Source: Pseudomonas marginalis (GTDB lineage Bacteria; Pseudomonadota; Gammaproteobacteria; Pseudomonadales; Pseudomonadaceae). Taken from it: a DNA stretch of 64,000 nucleotides. The translations under genes were made by a program, and so were the position numbers. Position 1 is the first letter of the stretch, and each line of letters begins with the position of its first letter. The notes beneath the pieces were generated by a model, which worked only from the letters and a program-made list of their open reading frames with translations, was not told the DNA's origin and did not search any database. Location of the stretch: assembly GCF_001645105.1 (NCBI RefSeq), contig NZ_LKEG01000026.1, forward strand, positions 124,649 through 188,648, given 5' to 3'. This document shows positions 55,765 through 63,907 of the stretch, in pieces.

Positions 55765-55798
55765 AAATGTGGGAGAGGGCTTGCCCCCTCCCACATTT
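55765..55798. repeat. Compact class B REP hairpin
   Basis: AAATGTGGGAG and CTCCCACATTT form a perfect 11-bp outer stem around a short inner GGG/CCC stem. A single small palindrome carries both REP ends with no spacer. It starts ten bases after relA and lies just before mazG, so it may act as an attenuator or processing hairpin between the two. Confidence 0.85.
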
Positions 55799-55820
55799 GA
55801 TCTTCAGCGGAAAGAGACCG

Positions 55821-56654
55821 ATGTATTCACTCGAAGACCTGCTGCACCTGATGAACCGCCTGCGCGACCCGCAATACGGGTGCCCATGGGACATCAAGCA
55901 AACCTACGCGACTATCGTCCCGCACACGTTGGAAGAAGCCTATGAAGTCGCCGACGCCATCGAGCGCGGTGACTTCGATCACCTGCAAGGCGAGCTGGGC
56001 GACCTGTTGTTCCAGGTGGTGTATTACAGCCAGCTGGCACGGGAGGAAGGGCGCTTCGAATTTGCCGGAGTGGTCGACAGCATTACGCGCAAGCTCATCC
56101 GTCGCCATCCCCATGTGTTCCCCACCGGCGATCTGTATGCGCCGCTGGATATCCCGCACCTGAGCGAAGAGCAGGTCAAGGCACGTTGGGAGCAGATCAA
56201 GGCCGAGGAGCGCGCGGAAAAGTCCGACGCACCGGAGCAACTATCCCTGCTGGACGATGTGCCTACCGCGTTGCCGTCCTTGTCCCGTGCCGCCAAATTG
56301 CAAAAGCGCGCCAGCCAGGTCGGTTTCGACTGGCCGTCTGCCTTGCCGGTGGTGGATAACGTGCGCCAAGAGTTGGATGAAGTGCTCGAGGCCATGGCCG
56401 ATAACGATCCGTCGGCCATTGCCGATGAGGTTGGTGACCTGCTGTTTGCCGCAGTCAACCTGGCCCGTCACCTCAAGGTCGACCCGGAAACCGCTTTGCG
56501 TGGGGCCAATGCCAAGTTCGAACGACGTTTCCGATTTATCGAACAGGCATTGCGCGACACGCACCAACCCATAGAAGATTGCACCCTCGAAACGTTGGAT
56601 GCCCTCTGGGGCGAAGCCAAACGTCAGGAAAAGAACGTGTCCAGCTGCGGTTGA
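55821..56654 (+). CDS. mazG: Nucleoside triphosphate pyrophosphohydrolase MazG
   Basis: MazG hydrolyses NTPs to NMP and pyrophosphate, and in E. coli lowers (p)ppGpp indirectly. The 277 residues hold two MazG helical domains: the first with YGCPWDIKQTYATIVPHTLE and EEAYEVADAIERGD then GELGDLLFQVVYYS, the second with VRQELDEVLEAMADNDPSAI and ADEVGDLLFAAVNLARH. Acidic EExxE/ExxD metal sites are present in both. I chose ATG 55821 (MYSLEDLLHLMNRL); earlier codons are REP-derived. Position after relA is conserved. Confidence 0.96.
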   Translation: MYSLEDLLHLMNRLRDPQYGCPWDIKQTYATIVPHTLEEAYEVADAIERGDFDHLQGELGDLLFQVVYYSQLAREEGRFEFAGVVDSITRKLIRRHPHVFPTGDLYAPLDIPHLSEEQVKARWEQIKAEERAEKSDAPEQLSLLDDVPTALPSLSRAAKLQKRASQVGFDWPSALPVVDNVRQELDEVLEAMADNDPSAIADEVGDLLFAAVNLARHLKVDPETALRGANAKFERRFRFIEQALRDTHQPIEDCTLETLDALWGEAKRQEKNVSSCG

Positions 56655-56679
56655 GCAGTTGCCTAAGTGAGTAAGCACC

Positions 56680-57225
56680 ATGAGCCTTTCCCTTCGCGAC
56701 CAGTTGCTCAAAGCAGGTCTGGTCAACCAAAAGCAGGCCAAGCAGGTCGGCAAAGAGAAACAGAAACAGCAACGCCTGGTTCACAAAGGCCAGGCCGAGG
56801 TCGATGACACCCAGGCCCGCCTGGCAGCCGAGGCACATGCCGAGAAGGTCAAGCGCGACCAGGAACTGAACCGCCAGCAGCAGGAAAAAGCCGAGGCCAA
56901 GGCCCGCACGGCGCAGGTCAAGCAACTGATCGAGACCTCGCGCCTGCCCAAGCTGACCACCGAGGACTACTACAACTTCGTGGATGACAAGAAGGTCAAG
57001 CGCCTGTCGGTCAACACGCTGATGCGCAACAAGCTGAGCAACGGCTCCCTGGCGATTGTGCATCACGGTGGCAGCTATGAGGTGATCCCGCGCGAAGCGG
57101 CGCTGAAGATCCAGGAGCGCGCACCGGAGCGTATCGTGCAGCTCAACATCCTCACCGAAAGCCAGGTGCCGGACGAGGATGATCCGTACGCCGCCTACCA
57201 GATCCCGGATGATCTGATGTGGTAA
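56680..57225 (+). CDS. DUF2058 family protein (YaiL-like)
   Basis: A 181-residue soluble protein. It begins MSLSLRDQLLKAGLVNQKQA, continues as a long Lys/Gln/Glu coiled coil (about 20-90), and ends in a small folded domain (YYNFVDDKKVKRLSVNTLMR, then LAIVHHGGSYEVIPREAAL). This is the DUF2058 layout. Function is unknown; it resembles RNA- or nucleoid-associated proteins in charge only. It follows mazG by 25 bp and is probably in the same transcript. Confidence 0.88.
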   Translation: MSLSLRDQLLKAGLVNQKQAKQVGKEKQKQQRLVHKGQAEVDDTQARLAAEAHAEKVKRDQELNRQQQEKAEAKARTAQVKQLIETSRLPKLTTEDYYNFVDDKKVKRLSVNTLMRNKLSNGSLAIVHHGGSYEVIPREAALKIQERAPERIVQLNILTESQVPDEDDPYAAYQIPDDLMW

Positions 57226-57262
57226 GGCGGTAGCAACCCATTGTGCTGAGCGCGCTTGCCTG

Positions 57263-57397
57263 GGGTGAGCAGGCTTGCCCTGCGCTGGGCTGCGAAGCGG
57301 CCCCGAAAACGCAAACGCCGCATTCTCCCTGAAAGAATGCGGCGTTTTTAGTGGGGCGGCTTCGCCACCCAGCGCGGGGCAAGCCCGCTCACTACAC
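57263..57397. repeat. REPIN class C with an enclosed terminator
   Basis: GTGAGCAGGCTTGCCCTGCG at the left and CGGGGCAAGCCCGCTCACTA at the right are inverted, with GCTGGGCTGCGAAGCGGCCC and its opposite arm inside. The left REP end appears once more upstream (TGTGCTGAGCGCGCTTGCC, from about 57242) with a 19-base period. The centre is occupied by the terminator at 57313-57349. Confidence 0.88.
57313..57349 (+). terminator. Strong terminator nested in a REPIN
   Basis: AAACGCCGCATTCT and AGAATGCGGCGTTT make a perfect 14-bp stem with a 7-base loop and five T residues from 57345. It would end the mazG-DUF2058 transcript about 90 bp after its last stop codon. The A-run on the other side allows bidirectional action. 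Confidence 0.88.
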
Positions 57398-57404
57398 GGT
57401 AGCT

Positions 57405-57593
57405 TCAGGAGCTTTGTGCCTGGCGTTTCATCTCAAGCGATTCAAGCTCGTTTTTATAATTATGAGCGTCGCTCTCATTGTGAAACATGCCGACCAGCAG
57501 GTCTTGCTGGTGTACATCCCAGATGTGAATCCCATGGCCCAATGCTTCGTGGGACATATGTTCGTCGTCGCGTTCAGTTACTTTTACAGTCAT
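57405..57593 (-). CDS. Small protein of unknown function
   Basis: A 62-residue hydrophilic protein (MTVKVTERDDEHMSHEALGH, then GIHIWDVHQQDLLVGMFHNE and SDAHNYKNELESLEMKRQ). The His/Asp-rich first half and a helical second half give no clear family, although the W-D-x-x-x-x-D-x-L-V-G-x-F pattern suggests a small beta-hairpin domain. No signal peptide. The 220 bp upstream of its start contain no other gene that I can see. Confidence 0.62.
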   Translation of the reverse strand: MTVKVTERDDEHMSHEALGHGIHIWDVHQQDLLVGMFHNESDAHNYKNELESLEMKRQAQSS

Positions 57594-57812
57594 CTGCTTG
57601 CTCCAATCTCTGGTGGATCTGCGGCAAGTCGTCGCAGGCCTTTGTTATATGATTTGTTAGCTTGCTAAGTAAACCGACTTTTCGCGCAACAATTCATTGC
57701 AGCAAATGCAACAGTCCTGCAGGCCGCGTAAACCGCGACATTGCGCCGCAGGGTGCTGAGTTTTATGACAAAAGTTTCATGTTCACGTCAGGGGCAGCTC
57801 AATCGACAGACG

Positions 57813-57838
57813 AAAAAAAGCCCCGCATTCGCGGGGCT
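57813..57838 (-). terminator. Rho-independent terminator of the purM-purN-DUF3108 run
   Basis: On the minus strand AGCCCCGC, GAAT, GCGGGGCT is followed by seven T residues, 19 bases after the DUF3108 stop. Confidence 0.93.
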
Positions 57839-57856
57839 CCTTGTTCCAGCTACCGA

Positions 57857-58570
57857 TCAGCTACCTTTGACAGCCTTACCGTCAACGGTGCCGTCCTGCA
57901 GCATGATGTTGTATTCCTTGCCGTCGGTTTCCACCTGGCGCAGGGCAACCAGGATGCCGCCCTGGTCCTTGGCAAACCACATCTGGGTGATGCGCTTGCT
58001 TTGTGTCGGGTCACGCACGCGCTCGACCTTGATGGCGTCGATGGAGCCGACCTTGGTCTGAACCTTTTCCGGGCCGATCACGCGGAAGTCGTAGGTGTCG
58101 ACGTCGGTGCCTTCGACCACGTTGTAGCTCATGCTCTTCTTGCCGGCAGCCACATCGCGCTGCAGGGCCAACTGGTAGGTTGACTTGTCGAGCATGCCGC
58201 TTTGCAGGGCGACGTTGACCGGGTCTTTGTTTTCAAAACCGGTGACTTTCTTGGCGGTCTGGTCGAAGTCCAGGTTGATCTTCTTCGCCTTGCCCAGACC
58301 ACCGCGTTCGAAGGTGTAGCTCTTCGGTTGCAGGGTGTCCTTGTCAAACTGGATCACGCTGGTTTCGGTCAGGCTGGCGATCATCATGGACGCCTTGAAG
58401 TTCAAGGTCCAAGTGCCATCGCCATTCTTGGCCAGGCTGCGTTCGGCCGAACCACTCATGGGCAACTGTTTCCAGTCGGCCGTGTAGCTGACGGAGAAAG
58501 GGTGTAGGTCTGCTGCTTGCACGGCAGGCAAGGCGAACAGCGCAAAAGCGAAGAGCAGGGCGCGACGCAT
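57857..58570 (-). CDS. DUF3108 periplasmic protein
   Basis: A 237-residue exported protein. The signal peptide is MRRALLFAFALFALPAVQA. The mature domain is beta-rich with the DUF3108 pattern (HPFSVSYTADWKQLPMSGSA near the N-terminus and MWFAKDQGGILVALRQVETD near the end). The family's function is unknown; it is often beside purN in Pseudomonas. It follows purN by eight bases and shares its transcript. Confidence 0.9.
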   Translation of the reverse strand: MRRALLFAFALFALPAVQAADLHPFSVSYTADWKQLPMSGSAERSLAKNGDGTWTLNFKASMMIASLTETSVIQFDKDTLQPKSYTFERGGLGKAKKINLDFDQTAKKVTGFENKDPVNVALQSGMLDKSTYQLALQRDVAAGKKSMSYNVVEGTDVDTYDFRVIGPEKVQTKVGSIDAIKVERVRDPTQSKRITQMWFAKDQGGILVALRQVETDGKEYNIMLQDGTVDGKAVKGS

Positions 58571-58578
58571 AAAATCTC

Positions 58579-59229
58579 CTAGGTTCGAATCAAGTGGCCG
58601 CTGGCCGCAAGTAACTGACCGTCCAATAATGCACCCTGGTCACCGAGAATCAACCGTCCCTCGGCAAACCAGCGAACGGCCAGCGGGTAAATCCTGTGTT
58701 CCTGGGTGTGAACCCGTTGCGCAAGGCTCTGCGCCGAGTCGTCAGACTCTACCGGAACCACTGCCTGTACGACCAGAGGCCCGCCATCGAGTTCCTCGGT
58801 GACGAAGTGCACGCTGCAGCCATGCTCGCTGTCGCCGGCGTCGAGCGCACGCTGGTGCGTGTGCATGCCTTTGTACTTGGGCAGCAGGGAAGGGTGGATA
58901 TTGAGCAGGCGCCCCTCGTAATGCCGCACGAAATCAGCGCTGAGGATGCGCATGAAACCGGCGAGTACCACGAGTTTGGGGTTGAAGGCGTCGATGAGTT
59001 CGATCAAGGCACTGTCGAAGGCCTCGCGGCCATCGAACGTCTTGTGATCCAGAGAGCGGGTTTCGATACCCGCGTCCCTGGCGCGTTGCAGGCCGTAGGC
59101 GTCGCTGCGGTTGGAGATCACCGCAGCAATGCGCACCGGGCTGTCGCCGGTGCGCGTGCTGTCGATCAAGGCCTGCAAGTTACTGCCGGTGCCGGAAAGC
59201 AGCACCACGACATCACAGGTCTGAGGCAT
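58579..59229 (-). CDS. purN: Phosphoribosylglycinamide formyltransferase PurN
   Basis: PurN transfers a formyl group from 10-formyl-THF to GAR in purine synthesis. The 216 residues include VVVLLSGTGSNLQALID for phosphate binding, LAGFMRILSADFVRHYEGRL, the catalytic Asn-His pair in LNIHPSLLPKYKGMHTHQRA, and GCSVHFVTEELDGGPLVVQA with the catalytic Asp. I chose ATG 59229 ([13 protein letters not shown]); it overlaps the purM stop (TGATG). Confidence 0.96.
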   Translation of the reverse strand: MPQTCDVVVLLSGTGSNLQALIDSTRTGDSPVRIAAVISNRSDAYGLQRARDAGIETRSLDHKTFDGREAFDSALIELIDAFNPKLVVLAGFMRILSADFVRHYEGRLLNIHPSLLPKYKGMHTHQRALDAGDSEHGCSVHFVTEELDGGPLVVQAVVPVESDDSAQSLAQRVHTQEHRIYPLAVRWFAEGRLILGDQGALLDGQLLAASGHLIRT

Positions 59230-60287
59230 CAGTGAGCCTTGAGGTTCTTCAGTTCGACCTGAGCTGCGCCTTCCGGTGCAGTGGCGATCTGGCCGATGAC
59301 CCATGGCTGCTCGCCAGCTTCACGCAATACGTTCAGCGCGGTTTCAACGTGTTCTTGCGCCACGCAGATGACCATGCCGACGCCGCAGTTCAGCACGCGG
59401 TGCATTTCGGTTTCGTCAACGTTGCCTTTCTCTTGCAGCCAGTCGAATACCGCAGGACGCTGCCAGCTGGCCACGTCGACGATCGCCTGGGCGCCTTTTG
59501 GCAGTACGCGCGGGATGTTGTCCAGCAGACCGCCGCCCGTGATGTGGGCCATGGCTTTGACTGCGCCAGTGTCCTTGATCAGCTTGAGCAGTGGCTTGAC
59601 GTAGATGCGGGTCGGGGCCATCAGCAGGTCGGTCAGCGGCTTGCCGTCGAGCTGGGTGTTCTCGATGTCGGCGCCGGACACTTCGATGATCTTGCGGATC
59701 AGCGAGTAACCGTTGGAGTGTGGGCCGGAAGAGGGCAGGGCCAGCAGGGCGTCGCCGGCAGCGACTTTGGAGCCGTCGATGATTTCGGCTTTTTCCACCA
59801 CGCCGACGCAGAAGCCGGCCAGGTCGTAGTCTTCGCCTTCGTACATGCCTGGCATTTCAGCGGTTTCGCCGCCGACCAGGGAGCAACCCGACAGCTCGCA
59901 ACCCGCGCCGATGCCGGTGACCACTTGGGCAGCGGTGTCCACGTTCAGCTTGCCGGTGGCGTAGTAGTCCAGGAAGAACAACGGCTCGGCGCCGCACACC
60001 ACCAGGTCGTTGACGCACATGGCAACCAGGTCGATGCCGATGGTGTCGTGCTTGTTCAGGTTCAGTGCCAGGCGCAGCTTGGTGCCCACGCCGTCGGTGC
60101 CGGACACCAGGACAGGCTGCTTGTAGCCGGCCGGGATTTCGCAGAGGGCGCCAAAACCGCCCAGGCCGCCCATGACTTCGGGGCGCGCAGTGCGCTTGGC
60201 GACGCTCTTGATGCGTTCGACCAATGCTTCACCGGCGTCGATGTCTACACCGGCGTCCTTGTAGCTCAGGGAGGGTTGCTTGCTCAT
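59229..60287 (-). CDS. purM: Phosphoribosylformylglycinamidine cyclo-ligase PurM
   Basis: AIR synthetase, the step after FGAM in purine synthesis. The 352 residues contain [49 protein letters not shown] and [16 protein letters not shown], all standard PurM blocks. It heads the purM-purN-DUF3108 run with a one-base overlap to purN. Confidence 0.97.
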
Positions 60288-60643
60288 GATCCAGGCCTTT
60301 AGGGGGGATTCAGGGGTAACGACCGAGCGGGCAGGCGCTTTTGGTAAAAGGCCCAGCCGTTGACGGTCTGCGAAGGCGCGCGATTTTATCAGGCTTGAGG
60401 GGCAGCGGCCATCCTCGGGCCGACGGGCAGGGCCATATAGGTTAAAAAAGCCGGTTAAAAAAATGCTGATGGGGTCTGCTTCGGCGCGTATTAAGGTATA
60501 GCCTTTAACCCGCTATCGTTATGACAGTACGAAAACTTACCAAGACCCTGTGAATGTTTTACCGGTGGCTGTGGTCACAGCCTTGCCAAACCGAGTTCAC
60601 GCGGTCTGTTCCAGCCGCTAAATTTGTCGTTCGGGAATCTTCC
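60288..60643. other. Divergent promoter region of purM and the DUF2066 gene
   Basis: This 356-bp gap carries both promoters. The right half has AT-rich stretches (AAAAAGCCGGTTAAAAAAAT at about 60446 and CGCGTATTAAGGTATAGCC at about 60485). I see no riboswitch-like conserved blocks and no further ORF with a start and ribosome-binding site. Confidence 0.4.
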
Positions 60644-61684
60644 ATGCGTCTGTGTAAATTCTTCTTTGTAGGCTGCTTATCGTTGGTCAGCCTGGCGAGT
60701 CATGCCGAAACCCTCAATGGCCTTTATCAAGTACTCGAACCCGTCAGCAGCCAATCGCCGCAAGAGCGCGACCAAGCCACCCAGCGTGCCGTGCAGACCC
60801 TGGTGATCCGCCTGACCGGCGACGCTAAGGCCGCCGATGGCCCGGGCCTGGCGGCGGTTCGCAAGGACCCGCAACAAATCATCAGCCAATACGGCTACGA
60901 CGCCGGCCCGCCGGAAAGCCTGCAAGTGGATTTCGACCCGGTGAGCACTGATCGCGTCCTGCGTGAAGCGGGCTTGTCGATCTGGGGCAGCAATCGGCCA
61001 TCGATCCTCGGCTGGTGGCTGAACGACTCCACCGAAGGCAGCAGCCTGGTGGGCGATGGTCAGGCTGTGGCCCAGGCGCTGCGTCGTGCCGCACAACACC
61101 GTGGCCTGCCGCTGCGCCTGCCACTGGGTGACTTGGATGAGCAGGTGGTCGCCACCGCACCGAATCTGGAAAGTGCTGACGCCACACCTTTGCGTGCCGC
61201 TTCCGAGCGTTACGGCGCCGACGCCTTGCTGGCTGTGCATGCGCGCCAGGAAGGCAGTCAATGGCAAGCCAAATGGCGTTTGTGGTTGGGCGACAAGAGC
61301 GAGCAGGGCACCGTCCAAGGGGCCGACACCGGCGCCGTGGCGGATGCGGTGATGCTGGCGGTCAGCCAGAAGCTGGCGCCACGTTTTGCGGTCAAGCCGG
61401 GCGTGAGCACCGAACAACTGCTCGAAGTGCAAGGCATGACCCTGGAGCGCTATGCAGCGCTGGGTCATCTGCTGGAGCCTTTTGGCGGCCAGCCACAGTT
61501 AGTGGATGGCAATCGTATTGTGTATCGCGTCAACGGCAGTGCCGATCAGTTGCGCACCCAGTTGAGCTTGGCCAAGTTGCAGGAGATTCCCGCAGGCGAG
61601 GCGCCAGCCCAGCAACCCGTGACAGATGGCACACAGCCTGCGGTAGCACCTGAGCCTCAGGCGCAGCTGCGTTTTCGTTGGTAG
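60644..61684 (+). CDS. DUF2066 exported protein
   Basis: A 346-residue protein with a signal peptide (MRLCKFFFVGCLSLVSLASH, cleaved after SHA). The DUF2066 features are LNGLYQVLEPVSSQSPQERD, QRAVQTLVIRLTGDA and WLNDSTEGSSLVGDGQ. The tail (about 320-342) is Pro/Gln/Ala-rich before a final LRFRW. Function is unknown; the gene is conserved between purM and the PerM-like transporter in pseudomonads. ATG 60644 was chosen because the signal peptide begins there. Confidence 0.88.
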   Translation: MRLCKFFFVGCLSLVSLASHAETLNGLYQVLEPVSSQSPQERDQATQRAVQTLVIRLTGDAKAADGPGLAAVRKDPQQIISQYGYDAGPPESLQVDFDPVSTDRVLREAGLSIWGSNRPSILGWWLNDSTEGSSLVGDGQAVAQALRRAAQHRGLPLRLPLGDLDEQVVATAPNLESADATPLRAASERYGADALLAVHARQEGSQWQAKWRLWLGDKSEQGTVQGADTGAVADAVMLAVSQKLAPRFAVKPGVSTEQLLEVQGMTLERYAALGHLLEPFGGQPQLVDGNRIVYRVNGSADQLRTQLSLAKLQEIPAGEAPAQQPVTDGTQPAVAPEPQAQLRFRW

Positions 61685-61716
61685 AAGTTTTCTTCTTTAT
61701 ATAGGTGGAGTGGTAT

Positions 61717-62790
61717 ATGGCGGATACGCGTCGTTGGGTGTGGCTTGGCGGGATCGTCCTGCTGTGCGTTTTTGTCTTCTTGCTGCATTCGATCCTGACG
61801 CCGTTCCTGGTCGCGTTGCTGCTGGCCTACCTGTTCGATCCGGTGGTGGATCGCTTGGAGAAGGCCGGGCTGTCGCGGACCTGGGGGGTGGTGGCGGTGT
61901 TCGCGCTGTTTACCTTGATTATCACGGCGTTGGTGTTGGTGCTGGTGCCGATGTTGGCCAAGCAACTGTTCCGCTTGTATGAATTGGCGCCGCAGATGCT
62001 CGATTGGCTGCAGCACACGGCCATGCCGTGGGCCCAGGCTAAGTTAGGCCTGGCGGATGGCTTCTGGAAGTTCGACAAGGTCAAGGCGGCCATCAGCGAA
62101 CACATGGGGCAGACCACCGATATCGTCGGTGTCATTCTCAGTCAGGCAACCGCATCCAGCCTGGCGCTGATTGGCTGGTTGACCAACCTGGTGCTGATCC
62201 CGGTGGTCGCGTTCTACCTGCTGCGCGACTGGGACATCATGATGGCCAAGATCCGCAGCCTGCTGCCGCGCAACCGTGAGGAGCGTATCGTCTCGCTCGC
62301 CGAGGAATGCCATGAGGTGCTCGGTGCATTCGTGCGTGGGCAGTTGCTGGTGATGCTGGCCCTGGGGATCATCTACGCGGCCGGCTTGATGGCCATCGGC
62401 CTGGAACTGGGCCTGTTGATCGGCCTGATCGCCGGCCTCGCCGCGATCGTGCCGTACATGGGCTTTGTGATCGGTATCGGTGCGGCACTGGTGGCCGGGC
62501 TGTTCCAGTTTGGCGGTGACCTGTATCCGATGCTGGGCATTGTGGCGGTGTTCATGGTCGGCCAGGCCCTGGAAGGCATGGTGCTGACGCCGTTGCTGGT
62601 AGGCGATCGGATTGGCCTGCACCCGGTGGCGGTGATCTTTGCGATCCTGGCGGGCGGGGAGCTGTTCGGCTTTACCGGCATCCTGCTGGCGCTGCCGGTG
62701 GCGGCGGTGATCATGGTGCTGGTGCGCCATGTGCATGATCTGTACAAGGATTCGGAAGTGTATACAGGGGTCGAAGACCCCGACCTGTAA
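61717..62790 (+). CDS. AI-2E/PerM family transporter
   Basis: A 357-residue membrane protein of the AI-2E transporter (TqsA/PerM) superfamily. Features are FLLHSILTPFLVALLLAYLF and DPVVDRLEKAGLSRTWGVVA near the N-terminus, IPVVAFYLLRDWDIM in the middle and the C-terminal IPYMG-like VPYMGFVIG plus LVGDRIGLHPVAVIFAILAG. Substrate unknown; the name AI-2E is historical. GGAG lies seven bases before ATG 61717. It follows DUF2066 by 32 bp. Confidence 0.92.
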   Translation: MADTRRWVWLGGIVLLCVFVFLLHSILTPFLVALLLAYLFDPVVDRLEKAGLSRTWGVVAVFALFTLIITALVLVLVPMLAKQLFRLYELAPQMLDWLQHTAMPWAQAKLGLADGFWKFDKVKAAISEHMGQTTDIVGVILSQATASSLALIGWLTNLVLIPVVAFYLLRDWDIMMAKIRSLLPRNREERIVSLAEECHEVLGAFVRGQLLVMLALGIIYAAGLMAIGLELGLLIGLIAGLAAIVPYMGFVIGIGAALVAGLFQFGGDLYPMLGIVAVFMVGQALEGMVLTPLLVGDRIGLHPVAVIFAILAGGELFGFTGILLALPVAAVIMVLVRHVHDLYKDSEVYTGVEDPDL

Positions 62791-62802
62791 CCGCTTCTTT
62801 GC

Positions 62803-62824
62803 AAACCCGGCCCAGGCCGGGTTT
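62803..62824 (+). terminator. Terminator after the PerM-like gene
   Basis: AAACCCGGCC, CA, GGCCGGGTTT is a perfect 10-bp stem that starts 12 bases after the stop codon and is followed by GTTGTTT. Confidence 0.88.
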
Positions 62825-62993
62825 GTTGTTTCTGGAGCGGCGGCGTCAAACAATCTGCGTAAATCCAACAAGTTAACGCAAACCTTTGATTTTGCTTGGG
62901 GTCTGTTGCATTGTGCGCCCGGCGTCACGGGTATAAACTTTGCAAACTTTACACAGAGGCCACTAACGGTTCGTTTGGAGCCGTTCAGTCAGC

Positions 62994-63698
62994 ATGAAAC
63001 CGATTCAGCTGCCCTTGGGTGTGCGTCTGCGTGATGACGCCACCTTTATCAACTACTACCCAGGCGCCAATGCCGCTGCACTCGGCTATGTCGAGCGGCT
63101 TTGCGAAGCCGACGCCGGGTGGACCGAAAGCCTGATCTATCTGTGGGGCAAGCACGGCGTAGGGCGTACCCACCTGTTGCAGGCCGCTTGCTTGCGTTTC
63201 GAGCAGATGGGTGAGCCGGCGGTTTACTTGCCTCTGGCTGAGTTGATGGACCGTGGCATCGGCATCTTCGACCACCTCGAGCAATACGAGCTGGTCTGCC
63301 TGGACGATCTGCAAGCGATCGCCGGCAAGGCCGATTGGGAAGAAGCGCTGTTTCACTTGTTCAACCGCTTGCGGGACAGCGGTCGGCGCCTGCTGATTGC
63401 GGCGTCCAGCTCGCCACGTGAGCTGCCGATCAAGCTGGCCGACCTCAAGTCACGGCTGACCCTGGCACTGATCTTCCAAATGCGCCCGCTGTCCGACGAA
63501 GACAAATTGCGTGCCTTGCAACTGCGCGCCTCCCGCCGCGGCCTGCACCTCACTGACGAGGTCGGGCATTTTATCCTTACCCGTGGCACGCGCAGCATGA
63601 GCGCGTTGTTCGACTTGCTCGAACAGCTCGACCAGGCTTCTTTGCAAGCTCAACGAAAATTGACGATCCCTTTTCTCAAGGAAACGTTGGGCTGGTAA
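62994..63698 (+). CDS. hda: DnaA regulatory inactivator Hda
   Basis: Hda, with the DNA-loaded sliding clamp, stimulates ATP hydrolysis by DnaA and so prevents re-initiation. The 234 residues begin MKPIQLPLGVRLRDD, where QLPLGV is the clamp-binding motif. The AAA+ core has LWGKHGVGRTHLLQAA (Walker A), YELVCLDDLQAIAGK (Walker B) and the sensor-II-like RGTRSMSALFDLLEQLD. Position after the PerM-like gene is conserved in Pseudomonas. Confidence 0.96.
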   Translation: MKPIQLPLGVRLRDDATFINYYPGANAAALGYVERLCEADAGWTESLIYLWGKHGVGRTHLLQAACLRFEQMGEPAVYLPLAELMDRGIGIFDHLEQYELVCLDDLQAIAGKADWEEALFHLFNRLRDSGRRLLIAASSSPRELPIKLADLKSRLTLALIFQMRPLSDEDKLRALQLRASRRGLHLTDEVGHFILTRGTRSMSALFDLLEQLDQASLQAQRKLTIPFLKETLGW

Positions 63699-63907
63699 CT
63701 CGTTGAATTTACGGGTTTCGCCAGTTTTCAGGCGCCAGGAAACCTGCGTTTGAGCCGCGTTGGCTACGCATTTGAACCGATAAATGGAATTACGGCTTAG
63801 ATGTCATAGTCCAATCGCGAAGTCACATAGATCACGATTGAATTTGCAAATCGATGTGATAGTGGGCATAGTCTCGACTTCTTTACATATCAGCCACGGT
63901 CGTGCCC

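Noticed and set aside
62947-62955. DnaA box upstream of hda (CTTTACACA)
   Set aside because: Only 7 of 9 positions fit TTATNCACA, there is one copy, and no origin-like cluster is nearby.
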